From Amphritea atlantica (GTDB lineage Bacteria > Pseudomonadota > Gammaproteobacteria > Pseudomonadales > Balneatricaceae), in contig NZ_JAHKQE010000012.1 of the NCBI RefSeq assembly GCF_018860855.1, forward strand, positions 48,892 through 112,891: a DNA stretch of 64,000 nt, written 5' to 3'. This document shows positions 8,253 through 17,285 of this stretch, piece by piece. Position 1 is the stretch's first letter, and each line of letters opens with the position of its first letter. The notes below the pieces were generated by a model. It had not been told where the DNA came from, did no database searches, and saw only the letters and a list, made by a program, of their open reading frames with translations. Both the position numbers and the translations under genes were made by a program.

Positions 8253-11200
8253 TTACGCCTTAGATGAGCGGCGATAATTAACCAGATGGTAGGTCACGGG
8301 AATCAAAACGAGGCTGACCAGCATTGAGAAGCTAAGCCCCCAGATCACGGTGATCGCCAAGGGTTGTAGCATTTCGGCACCATCACCCCAGCCGAGTGCG
8401 AGGGGCAGCATACCGGCAACGGTACTCAGCGTGGTCATGATAATCGGCCGTAGCCGAAGTCTAGCCGCTTCGAGAATCGCTGTAGAAATATCGCTGCCTT
8501 TATCACGGGCGATCTCGACATATTCCACCAATAGAATCGCGTTATTCACCACGATGCCGGTTAGCATAATCATGCCTAACCAGACCGGCATCGACAGCGG
8601 AATGGCGGTTAGCCAGAGCCCACCGGCCACGCCGATAGCCGCAAAGGGCACGCTGAAAATAATGATTAACGGATTACGCAGTGATTCGTATTGAATCGCC
8701 ATCACCACAAACACCAAAAACAGGGCTAACCCCAGCAACATCGTGGTGAGTTTGTTTTGCTCTGCCAGCACCTTTTCTGAACCACCATCATAGACGGTAT
8801 AACCCTCAGGCAGGGATAGTTCGTCACGCACGGTTTTAATCGCGATTAAGGCCTCGCCGAGCGTCATATTCGGCGCCAGGGAGGCGGATATCTCAACGAT
8901 ACGCATCTGGTTATCCCGCTGAATACTGGCCGGCGATTCAATCAGTTGAATGTTGGCAACATCGGAAAGGTGTACAGGGGGCGCTGCACCGTTGCCGGGG
9001 AACAGCAGTAAGGTCTCCATCGATTGAGGGGTATTGAAATGCTGCTCTGCTAGACGCAGACGGATATCGTAGGCGTGATCGTCGGTAATGTATTCGCTGA
9101 TGACTTTGCCCTGCAGTGCGATCTGGGTGGCCTCTATAAGATCGGCCAGATCGATGCCGAGCTGATTCGCACGTACTCGGTCTAGACTGATCGAGAGTTC
9201 GTTCAGACGGTCTTCTGCCGAGTGACTCAGGTTACGCAGTTGGGGCAGTGACTTGAGTTCGGCGGTTAACTCATCCGCCAGACTAATCAGCGTTTTATTA
9301 TCCGGTCCCTGTAAGCGCAGACTGATATCTTCGCTACCGCTGTTGGTACGGATGCCGCGGATGCCGCGTTGGGTCATTCTCACGGTGAACCCAGCCAGTT
9401 GTAGGGCCGCTATTTGCCGCTGTAGCTTCTCTATCCACTGATGGCTCGATAGCTGGCGTTCAGCTACCGACTTGAGTTGTACCACCACGGTTGAGCGGTT
9501 GGATTGCTCCCGTTGTGAGCGGCCAAACACCGAGCCACCGACTAGGGTAAACACCGTTTCAGTTTCGGGTTGCTGGGCAAAAAGCGCTTCCAGTTGACTG
9601 ACCTTGGCGTCCATTTCGCTCAGGGATATACCGGTATCGGCGGTGATTCTGATGGTGATCCGGCCATCATCGAGCGGCGGTAGAAAGATCTGTTTACCAC
9701 TGGTGAAAACCGGCATGGAGAGGAGCAGCGCCAGAATAAAAGCGAACAGGGTGAGCAGGCGGTGCTGTAAAAAACGTTTGAGGATGGCGCTATAAACTCG
9801 TTGTAGGCCTTTCACCGCTCGGTCGGTCAACTGACGAATGCCGCCACTTCGAGAAGGCTTGGTCGCGGCGGCGAGTGCTGGCACGAGGGTCAGGGCGATC
9901 ACCATCGAGGCAAAAATAGCCGCTGAGATGGTGATAATCAGTTCTTGAAATAGCAGTCCAGTTAATCCGCCAATAAACAAAAATGGCAAAATGGCACAGA
10001 GGTTGGTTGAGGTTGAGGCGATAATCGCACTATTAACCTCGGTGGCGGCATTGTTGGCCGCCGCGAGTGGGTGTTCATGATTCTGCTGATGGCGGCTGAT
10101 ATTTTCTAGCATCACAATGGTGTTATCCACCAACATCCCGATACCTAATGCTAAGCCACCGAGGGTCATAATATTGAGGGTGAGTCCGCCGAGCCCCATC
10201 AATACACAGGTAAACATAATGGCAATCGGGATCGCACTACCGATTATCAGCGTATGGCGCAGATTTCCCAGAAACAGATAGACCACCGCCATCGCCAGTA
10301 ATGCCCCACTGATAGCCGCAGTGGTGGCGTTATTGAGGGATTGTTTGACATAGATTGATTGATCGGACACCTGGGTGACGCTGATATCGGCGGGAATGAT
10401 CTGTTGTTGCGCTAGCCAGACCAGCCGTTCTTTGACCTGATCGGCGACATAGGTGGTGTTGGCGGCGGGCTGTTTTTGAATCGACAGCTTGATGCCCTGT
10501 ACACCGTCGGCGCGGATCAGAATACGCTCGTCTTCGGTGCTGAACTCGACACTGGCGAGGTCTGCTAGGGTTAGGCTGGTATCGCCTCGGCGAGCAACGG
10601 GGAGTTGGCGTAGTTGTTCGAGTGAGATAAGCCGGCCACTGATGCGGCTATTGAGTTCATTGCCGGGCATCGTGATGCGCCCGGCCGCTTGATCGCCGTT
10701 ACCCTCTGTCACCGCATCGGTCAGGGTGCTATAGCTGATATCGTAGGCGGCCATCCGTTGTTGATCCGGAATAATATGCACTTCGCGCACCACCCCGCCG
10801 CCCACTTCGGCAGCTGCCACACCAGGCAAATTGATCAACCATTTGGCGATCACATCATCGGCCCATTGGCGCAGTGCTGCACTATCGAGAATCTGAGAAC
10901 TGATAACAAATTCCATCACCGGAATTTGTGAGGGGTCGAGCTTATAGATTACCGGTGAATCGATCGAGTCTGGTAGGTTGCGCCGCGCGCGATCGAGTCG
11001 GGTACTGGCATCCCGCAAGGCGACATCGATATCTTTGCCATATTCAAAGGCTAGATCGACCGTGGTGGTGCCCTGTGTGGTGGTCGATTGTACATGGATG
11101 GCATCTTCGGTAATCGCCAGTTGCTCTTCTAGTTTTCGGGTCACCCGATCTTCCATCACCGTGGGTGGAACGCCGCTGTCCAACACTCTGACACGAATCT

Positions 11201-11342
11201 CAGGGTAGATAATATTGGGTAATAGATCGACCGATAGACGGTTGAGAGCAAAGGAGCCGATCACGATCACTGACAAGGCCAGCATGATCACTCCAACGGG
11301 GTGGCGGATAGACCAGTTAGCCAGTCCTCTTGAGTGTCTCAT
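8253..11342 (-). CDS. RND efflux transporter, inner-membrane permease
   Basis: A proton-driven efflux permease of the resistance-nodulation-division family (1029 residues, AcrB-sized). It has the usual 12 transmembrane segments and two large periplasmic loops (about 40-330 and 550-850). The N-terminus (SIRHPVGVIMLALSVIVIG) and the fourth helix (GGLALGIGMLVDNTIVMLEN) are typical. In the proton-relay pair of helix 4 the second aspartate is replaced: D406 is kept and N407 follows. The lysine and arginine helices near the C-terminus look family-like. The adaptor gene lies 11 bases upstream, but no outer-membrane channel gene is adjacent. Substrate unknown. Confidence 0.93.
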   Translation of the reverse strand: MRHSRGLANWSIRHPVGVIMLALSVIVIGSFALNRLSVDLLPNIIYPEIRVRVLDSGVPPTVMEDRVTRKLEEQLAITEDAIHVQSTTTQGTTTVDLAFEYGKDIDVALRDASTRLDRARRNLPDSIDSPVIYKLDPSQIPVMEFVISSQILDSAALRQWADDVIAKWLINLPGVAAAEVGGGVVREVHIIPDQQRMAAYDISYSTLTDAVTEGNGDQAAGRITMPGNELNSRISGRLISLEQLRQLPVARRGDTSLTLADLASVEFSTEDERILIRADGVQGIKLSIQKQPAANTTYVADQVKERLVWLAQQQIIPADISVTQVSDQSIYVKQSLNNATTAAISGALLAMAVVYLFLGNLRHTLIIGSAIPIAIMFTCVLMGLGGLTLNIMTLGGLALGIGMLVDNTIVMLENISRHQQNHEHPLAAANNAATEVNSAIIASTSTNLCAILPFLFIGGLTGLLFQELIITISAAIFASMVIALTLVPALAAATKPSRSGGIRQLTDRAVKGLQRVYSAILKRFLQHRLLTLFAFILALLLSMPVFTSGKQIFLPPLDDGRITIRITADTGISLSEMDAKVSQLEALFAQQPETETVFTLVGGSVFGRSQREQSNRSTVVVQLKSVAERQLSSHQWIEKLQRQIAALQLAGFTVRMTQRGIRGIRTNSGSEDISLRLQGPDNKTLISLADELTAELKSLPQLRNLSHSAEDRLNELSISLDRVRANQLGIDLADLIEATQIALQGKVISEYITDDHAYDIRLRLAEQHFNTPQSMETLLLFPGNGAAPPVHLSDVANIQLIESPASIQRDNQMRIVEISASLAPNMTLGEALIAIKTVRDELSLPEGYTVYDGGSEKVLAEQNKLTTMLLGLALFLVFVVMAIQYESLRNPLIIIFSVPFAAIGVAGGLWLTAIPLSMPVWLGMIMLTGIVVNNAILLVEYVEIARDKGSDISTAILEAARLRLRPIIMTTLSTVAGMLPLALGWGDGAEMLQPLAITVIWGLSFSMLVSLVLIPVTYHLVNYRRSSKA

Positions 11343-11353
11343 GAGCGTCGGCC

Positions 11354-12412
11354 TCAGTCGCTGGTCCGGTTGACAACAGTGACCTGCATCCCCGGTTTAA
11401 GGTTGGTGAAGCCGCGGGTAATGACCCGTTCTCCTGGCTGAAGTCCGGCGAGAATTTCGATCTGTTCGCCGGTTTTGAGGCCTGTTTCGAGTGGTCGTAT
11501 CTGAACCTTGTTATCACTGTCGGTGACGAAGACATAACTGCCGTTAGCGGATTGTCGCAGGCTACCAAAGGGTAACAACAGCACCTGTTGTCGGGCGATA
11601 CTGAATTTTACTCGCGCAAACTGACCTGGGCGTGCGCCTTCCGGTGCAGGACTCAGGCTGATTTCAAGGGTGCCACTGCGAGTGGTAGGATCGATAGTCG
11701 GGTAGATGCGGCTGACAGTGCCAGACACGGCAAAGGGTTTGAGTTGATGACTGCTCTGTAGAGCATCGATCTGAATATCGACCGGCATTCCGATGGCGAG
11801 TTGATTGAGCAATAGTTCAGATACGTCAACTTTAAGTCTTAGGCTGCTGACATCGGCCACGGTTAGTAGGTGCGAAGACTGTTCTGCCAGATTACCCGGT
11901 TCGGTATGTCGGCCAGTGATGACGCCGTCTATGGGTGAGCGTATACGGGTGTAGCCTAGCCGAGTGGCGATGACTTTTTCATCGGCTTGGGCGACCGCTA
12001 GGTCGGTTTCGCGGCTGGTGAGTTCGGAGCGGGCGGTAAGATTACGCTTAATAAGCCCTTTGATGCGGGCTAATTCGGTTTCCGCCTGCTGGCGAACGGC
12101 TCGGGCCCGCTGTAACTGTGCGCTGAGTAGTTGATCATCCAATCTTACCAGTAGTTGATCGCGTTTTACCCGATCGCCTTCCCGAGGGAGAATTTCGTTA
12201 ACGATACCCTCTTCTTGGGTATAGATGTTGATGGTCTGAAAGGCTTCAAGGCTACCGGTGCGGATGCGTTCTAGTTCAATATCCGCAGGGGCGGCCTGCA
12301 TGACCTCAACCAAGTGCGGCTTAGCTTGACGTGCTTTCGCGCTAGGCTGTTGTTCGCACCCAGAGAGTAAGATGAGGGCTGTGCATAACAGGGTAACTAT
12401 TTTGCCGGACAT
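11354..12412 (-). CDS. RND efflux periplasmic adaptor lipoprotein (membrane fusion protein)
   Basis: Membrane fusion protein that links the RND permease to an outer-membrane channel (352 residues). It carries a lipoprotein signal with lipobox LLSGC, giving lipidation at C19. The lipoyl halves, a short alpha-hairpin (about residues 90-150, QLQRARAVRQQAETELARIK) and beta-barrel domains follow in the normal order. It is cotranscribed with the permease, 11 bases apart. No regulator of the TetR or LysR type lies next to it, so control is not evident from the locus. Confidence 0.93.
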   Translation of the reverse strand: MSGKIVTLLCTALILLSGCEQQPSAKARQAKPHLVEVMQAAPADIELERIRTGSLEAFQTINIYTQEEGIVNEILPREGDRVKRDQLLVRLDDQLLSAQLQRARAVRQQAETELARIKGLIKRNLTARSELTSRETDLAVAQADEKVIATRLGYTRIRSPIDGVITGRHTEPGNLAEQSSHLLTVADVSSLRLKVDVSELLLNQLAIGMPVDIQIDALQSSHQLKPFAVSGTVSRIYPTIDPTTRSGTLEISLSPAPEGARPGQFARVKFSIARQQVLLLPFGSLRQSANGSYVFVTDSDNKVQIRPLETGLKTGEQIEILAGLQPGERVITRGFTNLKPGMQVTVVNRTSD

Positions 12413-12509
12413 ATAACGCCGCTGTCTGTGTGAATGATGAATAATATCTATACCACAGATAGATGAAATGTCGACAGCGGTTTCAGTTAAAACTGATATA
12501 TAGGTTTTG

Positions 12510-12932
12510 CTACAGGTTTAGCGCTTTTTTGAATGTGTCGAGGAGCAAATCAAAAACCCCCGGCTTTACTTTTTTATGGTATTCCAGCCGTAATTGGTCC
12601 ACTTCTTTTAATTGGCTCTGTAATTCAGCCAGATTGGTATCGGTGGCTGTTGGTAGGCTGCTAACCAAGCTTTGAACCTTATTGAGGCCTTCCAGTGATA
12701 GCTCTTTGCGTTCGGGTGAAAATTTATAGCTGCGTGCGGTTTCCAGCTGAGTTAAGAATTCGGCAATCTTGTCATTAAAAACGACGGGATCGCGGGCATC
12801 CATCGCCTGCTTATAATGGAGACGCATCTCTTTCATGGTGGGCTTGAGTGCCCCAGCGGTTGCGGAATTGATTAATAGAAGACTGAGTAACAGGGTTAAG
12901 ATAGGTGCTTTACCGAACATTTTTAACAGCAT
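12510..12932 (-). CDS. Cytochrome b562-family periplasmic protein
   Basis: Small secreted four-helix protein of 140 residues. The signal peptide (MLLKMFGKAPILTLLLSLLL, cleavage after SATA) leaves a mature start GALKPTM in which the methionine is residue 7, the position of the heme ligand M7 in E. coli cytochrome b562. The C-terminal helix has LRLEYHKK, matching the second ligand, a histidine. A hydrophobic tail of about 15 residues after it is unusual. The ATG at 12932 is chosen because GGAAG lies 6 bases upstream and it starts one base after the stop of the zinc-ribbon gene, suggesting translational coupling. Likely periplasmic electron carrier or heme-binding protein; heme binding is inferred. 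Confidence 0.7.
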   Translation of the reverse strand: MLLKMFGKAPILTLLLSLLLINSATAGALKPTMKEMRLHYKQAMDARDPVVFNDKIAEFLTQLETARSYKFSPERKELSLEGLNKVQSLVSSLPTATDTNLAELQSQLKEVDQLRLEYHKKVKPGVFDLLLDTFKKALNL

Positions 12933-12933
12933 A

Positions 12934-13185
12934 TTAGCTTCCACAATCTTGATGACAACCCGCACACGTCGTACAGGGTTGTGGTTTAGATTTTTGTCGA
13001 GGGGTATGACTAATCATATCCGCGGTGTTGAGTAATTGGGTGACGGCTGCATTCAGCGGTATCGCGCCACTATTGAAACCGCCGATATCGCATAGATCGG
13101 CCCAACTGGAAATTTTAAGTGTCTTTGGGTGACGCACCTCAAAAATATCGCCAGTAGTTTCGCAGCGGTAGTCATAAGTCGGCAT
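12934..13185 (-). CDS. FmdB-like zinc-ribbon protein
   Basis: An 83-residue protein beginning MPTYDYRCETTGDIFEV, the typical start of FmdB/regulatory zinc-ribbon proteins. The second cysteine of the usual first CxxC is missing (CETT). The C-terminus has a cysteine cluster PCTTCAGCHQDCGS that could complete a metal site. It is immediately upstream of the cytochrome b562-like gene with a one-base gap. AGGACAGAG precedes the ATG. The function of the family is unclear; zinc binding is inferred. Confidence 0.75.
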   Translation of the reverse strand: MPTYDYRCETTGDIFEVRHPKTLKISSWADLCDIGGFNSGAIPLNAAVTQLLNTADMISHTPRQKSKPQPCTTCAGCHQDCGS

Positions 13186-13323
13186 AATCTCTGTCCTTGT
13201 ATTCTGCAGCCTTGTCAGAGCAGAACCTTACCATGGAATCCATACGCCGAGTTAATCAATCTATCTACTGTTGGTGTATCCGTGTTTATACTAAAGCCAA
13301 GGTGTTAATTATTGGAGTAGCTC

Positions 13324-13668
13324 ATGAGTGAGCCCATTTGTTTGCAGCAGCGTCATTGTCTTCCCTATAAGGGAATGACTGTGTTGAATCGAGTAGAAGC
13401 GCAGCAGCGGTTAGTCCAGCTGGCATCTGGCTGGTCCGTCGATGATGAGGCGAACGTTATCCACAAACTGTTTCAGTTTAAAGATTTTCATCACACGATG
13501 GCCTTTGTAAATGCACTGGCGTGGATCGCCCATCGGGAAAATCATCATCCCGATCTCGAGGTGAGTTATGCCAGCTGCCGAGTACGTTTCACCACCCATG
13601 CTCTGGGCGGTTTATCTGAAAATGACTTTATTTGCGCGGCAATGATCGATGCGCTGGATGCTGAATAA
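13324..13668 (+). CDS. phhB: Pterin-4a-carbinolamine dehydratase
   Basis: Recycles the 4a-hydroxy-tetrahydropterin formed by phenylalanine hydroxylase. The 114-residue protein has the family active-site pattern: IAHRENHHPDLEVSY with its histidines, followed by RVRFTTHALGGLSENDF. GGAG lies 6 bases before the ATG. No phenylalanine hydroxylase gene is adjacent, so either phhA is elsewhere or the protein serves another pterin. The neighbours show no metabolic link. Confidence 0.93.
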   Translation: MSEPICLQQRHCLPYKGMTVLNRVEAQQRLVQLASGWSVDDEANVIHKLFQFKDFHHTMAFVNALAWIAHRENHHPDLEVSYASCRVRFTTHALGGLSENDFICAAMIDALDAE

Positions 13669-13745
13669 CCCGATGTTTACGCTATGTTCGGTTGGTATTC
13701 AGCCACGATTGAGCACAATGCCTGCTTAATCAAGAAGAGGGAGCG

Positions 13746-14372
13746 ATGAACATGATAAGGCGATCATTCGTGGTCTTTCTGAGTGTGGGGTTAGCAAGCT
13801 GTGCCACGCTCGACAAAGAGGACTGTTTATCGGCGGATTGGCAACTGATTGGCTTTAATGATGGTGCGGCGGGTTATGAAACCAAGCGTTTAGAGCAACA
13901 TCGAGATGCCTGTGCCGAATATGGAGTGGTGCCACAAATCGATGATTACCTGCAGGGCTATGACCGCGGAGTTATACGCTATTGCACCGCGGTTAATGGT
14001 TATGCCACCGCACGCGCTGGGCAGGTGTTCAATACCGTTTGTAGTGGTGATCTTCGTCCAGCGTTTGCGTATGGTTTTGAACTCGGTGTCGAGGCTCATC
14101 GGCAAGTAGAGCGGTTGGCCGATGCTGAAGAGCGATTAAAGGAGTTGAAAGCGGCGCAGCATGCCGATAAACACGCATTGAATCAAGCCCGAGACGCATT
14201 GCTGACGGATGAACACTCGTCCGGTAGGCGTGCGCGGTTACTCGATGATGTGCGAAGTTTGGATCGGGCCATCCATTTCCGAGCCTTACATATCATGCAG
14301 CAACAGCATGAAGTGGATAGGGAAGCGCGGTATCTAACCACGCTGGAAGTCGATCTGCGTTCACAGTTATGA
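13746..14372 (+). CDS. DUF2799 family outer-membrane-type lipoprotein
   Basis: A 208-residue predicted lipoprotein with signal MNMIRRSFVVFLSVGLASC and lipidation at the cysteine of LASC. The mature part matches the DUF2799 pattern (SADWQLIGFNDGAAGY and DYLQGYDRGVIRYC), with several conserved cysteines that may form disulfides in the periplasm. The C-terminal third (about residues 120-208) is a charged helical or coiled-coil region. Ribosome site GAGGGAG lies just before the ATG. Function unknown. Confidence 0.85.
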   Translation: MNMIRRSFVVFLSVGLASCATLDKEDCLSADWQLIGFNDGAAGYETKRLEQHRDACAEYGVVPQIDDYLQGYDRGVIRYCTAVNGYATARAGQVFNTVCSGDLRPAFAYGFELGVEAHRQVERLADAEERLKELKAAQHADKHALNQARDALLTDEHSSGRRARLLDDVRSLDRAIHFRALHIMQQQHEVDREARYLTTLEVDLRSQL

Positions 14373-14382
14373 GTTAAACTGT

Positions 14383-14421
14383 TTTGTTTAAAACAAAAAA
14401 AGCCCTGCGCAAGGGCAGGGC
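14383..14421 (-). terminator. Terminator of the cpxP/spy-like gene
   Basis: Hairpin GCCCTGC / GCAGGGC with a 6-base loop. Read on the minus strand it is followed by a T-run, TTTTTTTGTTTT. It lies downstream of the minus-strand cpxP-like gene and just after the plus-strand DUF2799 gene, so it could serve both. Confidence 0.8.
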
Positions 14422-14531
14422 AAGAAGCCGTTTTAAAGGCGATGGTGAATAGCAATAAATCAATTTAACGGGGTTAACATAGGCCGGCTGGAGCCTGATT
14501 CAGCCGACCCGATTAACAAGATTAATCGATA

Positions 14532-15038
14532 TTAGTCATCGTGACGGGGTTTTTTATCACCGTGACGTGGTTTGTCTGGACGCATTTCCAAGAACTTCTC
14601 TTGTTGTTCAGGTGTAAGAATCGCGAATAGCTCTTTTTTCTGCTGGGCGCGTGCCTCTATCATTTCAGCTGTATTTTCCTGGGCTTGGATGACTAGGCCC
14701 GCAACACGCTCATCATAATCAGGCGCGTTGACATCAAGATCTCTGAGCGCAGCATGCACCTCTTTTATCTGCTCACGCTGCTCTCTCATTTGATCGTGGC
14801 GATCTTTGAAGAGGGTTTTCATCTGCGCTTCTTGCTCTTCGCTAAGCCCCAGTTCTTTGGCCATATGGTGCAGGCGTTTGTCGGCATGCTTACCGTCTTC
14901 CATCTGTTCCTGTTTGCCGTGATGGCCTTCTTCACGATCACCGCAACGGTCTTTATCGTGAGCTGAAGCGATACCTGCGGTGAGTGCACCAGCACCAATA
15001 ATAGCAGCGGTAATTCCTATAATGATTTGTTTGCGCAT
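14532..15038 (-). CDS. Spy/CpxP family periplasmic protein
   Basis: Periplasmic envelope-stress protein of 168 residues. It has a signal peptide (to about IASA, residue 26), a His/Asp/Glu-rich mature start, and the helical LTxxQ fold with ELGLSEEQEAQM and AILTPEQQEKF, the two repeats that define the family. It ends in a basic and histidine-rich tail (RPDKPRHGDKK). Family members act as ATP-independent chaperones and, as CpxP, restrain the CpxA kinase. It is divergent from cpxR-cpxA with GTAAA boxes between, so feedback control by CpxR is very likely. The acidic and histidine content suggests metal binding, which is inferred. Confidence 0.88.
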   Translation of the reverse strand: MRKQIIIGITAAIIGAGALTAGIASAHDKDRCGDREEGHHGKQEQMEDGKHADKRLHHMAKELGLSEEQEAQMKTLFKDRHDQMREQREQIKEVHAALRDLDVNAPDYDERVAGLVIQAQENTAEMIEARAQQKKELFAILTPEQQEKFLEMRPDKPRHGDKKPRHDD

Positions 15039-15104
15039 GATGTTTCTCCGAAAGCGTTGTTTGTTTTGATGGATACAGTATGTGCTACCCCCCTGCTAAG
15101 TTGG

Positions 15105-15130
15105 GTAAAGGCGGTGTAAAGTTTGGTAAA
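15105..15130. promoter_or_regulatory. Triple CpxR-type GTAAA boxes
   Basis: Three direct GTAAA words start at 15105, 15116 and 15126, spaced 11 and 10 bases apart, between the divergent cpxP-like and cpxR genes. The CpxR recognition pattern is two GTAAA words separated by about five bases, so overlapping sites are present here. Autoregulation of cpxRA and activation of the cpxP-like gene is the expected reading. Confidence 0.78.
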
Positions 15131-15200
15131 GGGTGTTTTAGACAGGTGTAATTACCCTGTGGCTTGATTACTCTGACACTATCGAGAAAGAGATCTATTT

Positions 15201-15902
15201 ATGAGTGATAACGTGAAACTACTATTAGTCGATGATGATCAGGAACTTTGTGACCTGATGGGGCAGTATCTTCAGTCAGAAGGGTTCGAGGTCAGTTTTG
15301 CTCACAGTGCTGAGCAGGCATTACCTTTATTACAGCAAGATGGCGCTTATGATCTGCTGATTTTTGACATTATGATGCCGGGACAAACGGGCTTAGAGTT
15401 GTTACAACAGGTGCGGCCTCGGGTTAAAACGCCGGTGATCATGCTGACCGGGCGGGGTGATGATATCGATCGGATTATCGGTTTAGAAATGGGCGCCGAT
15501 GATTATTTGGGTAAACCCTGTAACCCTCGTGAGTTGGTGGCCCGCATTAGGGCGGTGTTACGCCGCAGTGGTCAGACAGTCGGACCGGAAGAAACAGCTA
15601 CCGTGTTGAGTCTACATAATATCGAGCTTGATCCGGGTAAACGGCGGGTGCAAGTGGCGGGTAATGAGATCGAGCTGACCAGTGCAGAGTTTAATGTACT
15701 GGCTGAATTGATGCAGTCGGTCGGCTCTATCGTGAGTAAGGATGAACTGACAGAGAAGGTGCTGCACCGTAAACTGACGGCTTATGATCGAGCGATTGAT
15801 GTACATGTGAGTCGAGTGCGGCAAAAGCTGGCGGCGGTGATGCCGGGCAGTGAACTGATTAAAACCGTTCGTGGTGCCGGCTATATGCTGGTGAATGAGT
15901 AA
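15201..15902 (+). CDS. cpxR: Envelope-stress response regulator CpxR
   Basis: OmpR-family response regulator of 233 residues. The receiver domain has the acidic pocket DDD (residues 11-13), phospho-acceptor D56 in LLIFDIMMPG and the conserved lysine in YLGKPCN. The C-terminal winged helix (from about residue 135) ends in the typical VRGAGYML. Sequence resembles E. coli CpxR along its length, and the context (divergent cpxP-like gene, downstream cpxA) supports the name. It senses misfolded envelope proteins through CpxA. Confidence 0.93.
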   Translation: MSDNVKLLLVDDDQELCDLMGQYLQSEGFEVSFAHSAEQALPLLQQDGAYDLLIFDIMMPGQTGLELLQQVRPRVKTPVIMLTGRGDDIDRIIGLEMGADDYLGKPCNPRELVARIRAVLRRSGQTVGPEETATVLSLHNIELDPGKRRVQVAGNEIELTSAEFNVLAELMQSVGSIVSKDELTEKVLHRKLTAYDRAIDVHVSRVRQKLAAVMPGSELIKTVRGAGYMLVNE

Positions 15903-15938
15903 TGCATGATATCGCGTAAAGCGAAGCAAGGTAGGTAG

Positions 15939-17246
15939 ATGGCGATTCGCTGGTATAAACGACTGTTTCTGAAAATATTTGTCACTGTTTGGGTCACCAG
16001 TTTTCTGGTTATCGCGTTGACGGCTTTTGTGATTGGGCATCTGTCCGAGAAAGAGCGAGACCGTGATGTACAGAGTGCTCGGGCGTTAGGTCAGGCTGAG
16101 CTGCTGATTGATCGCTATGAACGTAATGGCCGGCTGCCTTCTATGAAAGATTGGCGACGCTCTCACGACGATGAGGACCATAAGGATAAACGCTTTGCTC
16201 CAGCCCGAATTCAGATAAAGGATCTGCAAACGGGAAAGGTGATTTTTGGTCGTGATGATAACAAAAAAATGCGTAATCCTTTGGTGATGGATCTGATATC
16301 AGATAATAGCCGTAAATATCGGGTCGTAGTGGAAACACATATGCCGCCGCCTCTGGGGGATAAGCTGTTTGGTTTCTTCCTCTCGGTGCAGGTGGCGCTG
16401 TTAATGGTGGTGGCAGGCATCGCGGCATTACTGATCAGCTTAATGGTCGTGCGGCCTGTTAACCGCTTGCGTCAGTATACCCGCGACCTTTACAACGGCG
16501 ATCTTAGCGCGCGAATCGATGATGGTTTAAGTCGTCGAGGGGATGAGATCGGTGAGTTAAGTCGTGAATTTAATCAGATGGCTGAATATGTCGAGCAAAC
16601 ACTGCAGTCCAATACCCATCTATTACAGGATGTATCCCATGAGTTACGGGCACCATTAGCAAGACTGCAGATGGCGGCAGGACTGGCAGGGCAGAAAATG
16701 TCAGATGCCGATCAGCAATATATTGATCGGATCAATCAAGAATGTGACCGTATCAACCGTTTGATCGATGAGATTCTTCGCTTATCCCGTTTAGAGCAGA
16801 TGGAGGTTTCAGATCAACCTTTCGAGCTTGCGAGTGTGATTGATACGCTGGTGGAGGACTATCGCTTCAGTGCGCCGCATCATCCGATTCAATGGCGTCC
16901 TGTTAATTATCGGATAAAAGGTAACCCTGCGCTGCTTGAGAGGGCGCTGAGTAATATTTTGGGTAATGCGGTGAAACATACACCAGCAGGCACGGGAATT
17001 ACCATTGCCGCGGAACTCACTGCGAACAAGGTATTAATCCGAGTGACAGATAAAGGCCAAGGATTGAATGCCGAGCAGTTAGCGCGCATGTTTAAGCCAT
17101 TTGTCCGTTTTACAGGGCAGCAGAACGGTTATGGTCTTGGTTTGAGTATTGCCCAGCGGGCGGTGCAGCTACTAGGAGGCTCTTTATCAGCGAGTAGTCA
17201 GCCGGGCGAAGGGCTGACGTTATTACTGAGTTTCCCCAAGGTGTAA
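15939..17246 (+). CDS. cpxA: Sensor histidine kinase CpxA
   Basis: Inner-membrane sensor kinase of 435 residues. One transmembrane helix lies at about 12-33 and a second at about 146-171, enclosing a periplasmic domain of roughly 110 residues that is unusually rich in Asp, Glu, Lys and His near residues 75-90. A HAMP domain follows, then the dimerisation helix with phospho-acceptor H234 in DVSHELRAPLARLQ, and the ATPase domain (N box ILGNAVKHT, then GQGLN and GYGLGLSIA). It lies 36 bases after cpxR. The convergent downstream gene is a c-di-GMP protein. Confidence 0.93.
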   Translation: MAIRWYKRLFLKIFVTVWVTSFLVIALTAFVIGHLSEKERDRDVQSARALGQAELLIDRYERNGRLPSMKDWRRSHDDEDHKDKRFAPARIQIKDLQTGKVIFGRDDNKKMRNPLVMDLISDNSRKYRVVVETHMPPPLGDKLFGFFLSVQVALLMVVAGIAALLISLMVVRPVNRLRQYTRDLYNGDLSARIDDGLSRRGDEIGELSREFNQMAEYVEQTLQSNTHLLQDVSHELRAPLARLQMAAGLAGQKMSDADQQYIDRINQECDRINRLIDEILRLSRLEQMEVSDQPFELASVIDTLVEDYRFSAPHHPIQWRPVNYRIKGNPALLERALSNILGNAVKHTPAGTGITIAAELTANKVLIRVTDKGQGLNAEQLARMFKPFVRFTGQQNGYGLGLSIAQRAVQLLGGSLSASSQPGEGLTLLLSFPKV

Positions 17247-17285
17247 GCTCGGTCTGAGAGGGTTGATCTCGCTGGTGATGAGCTT

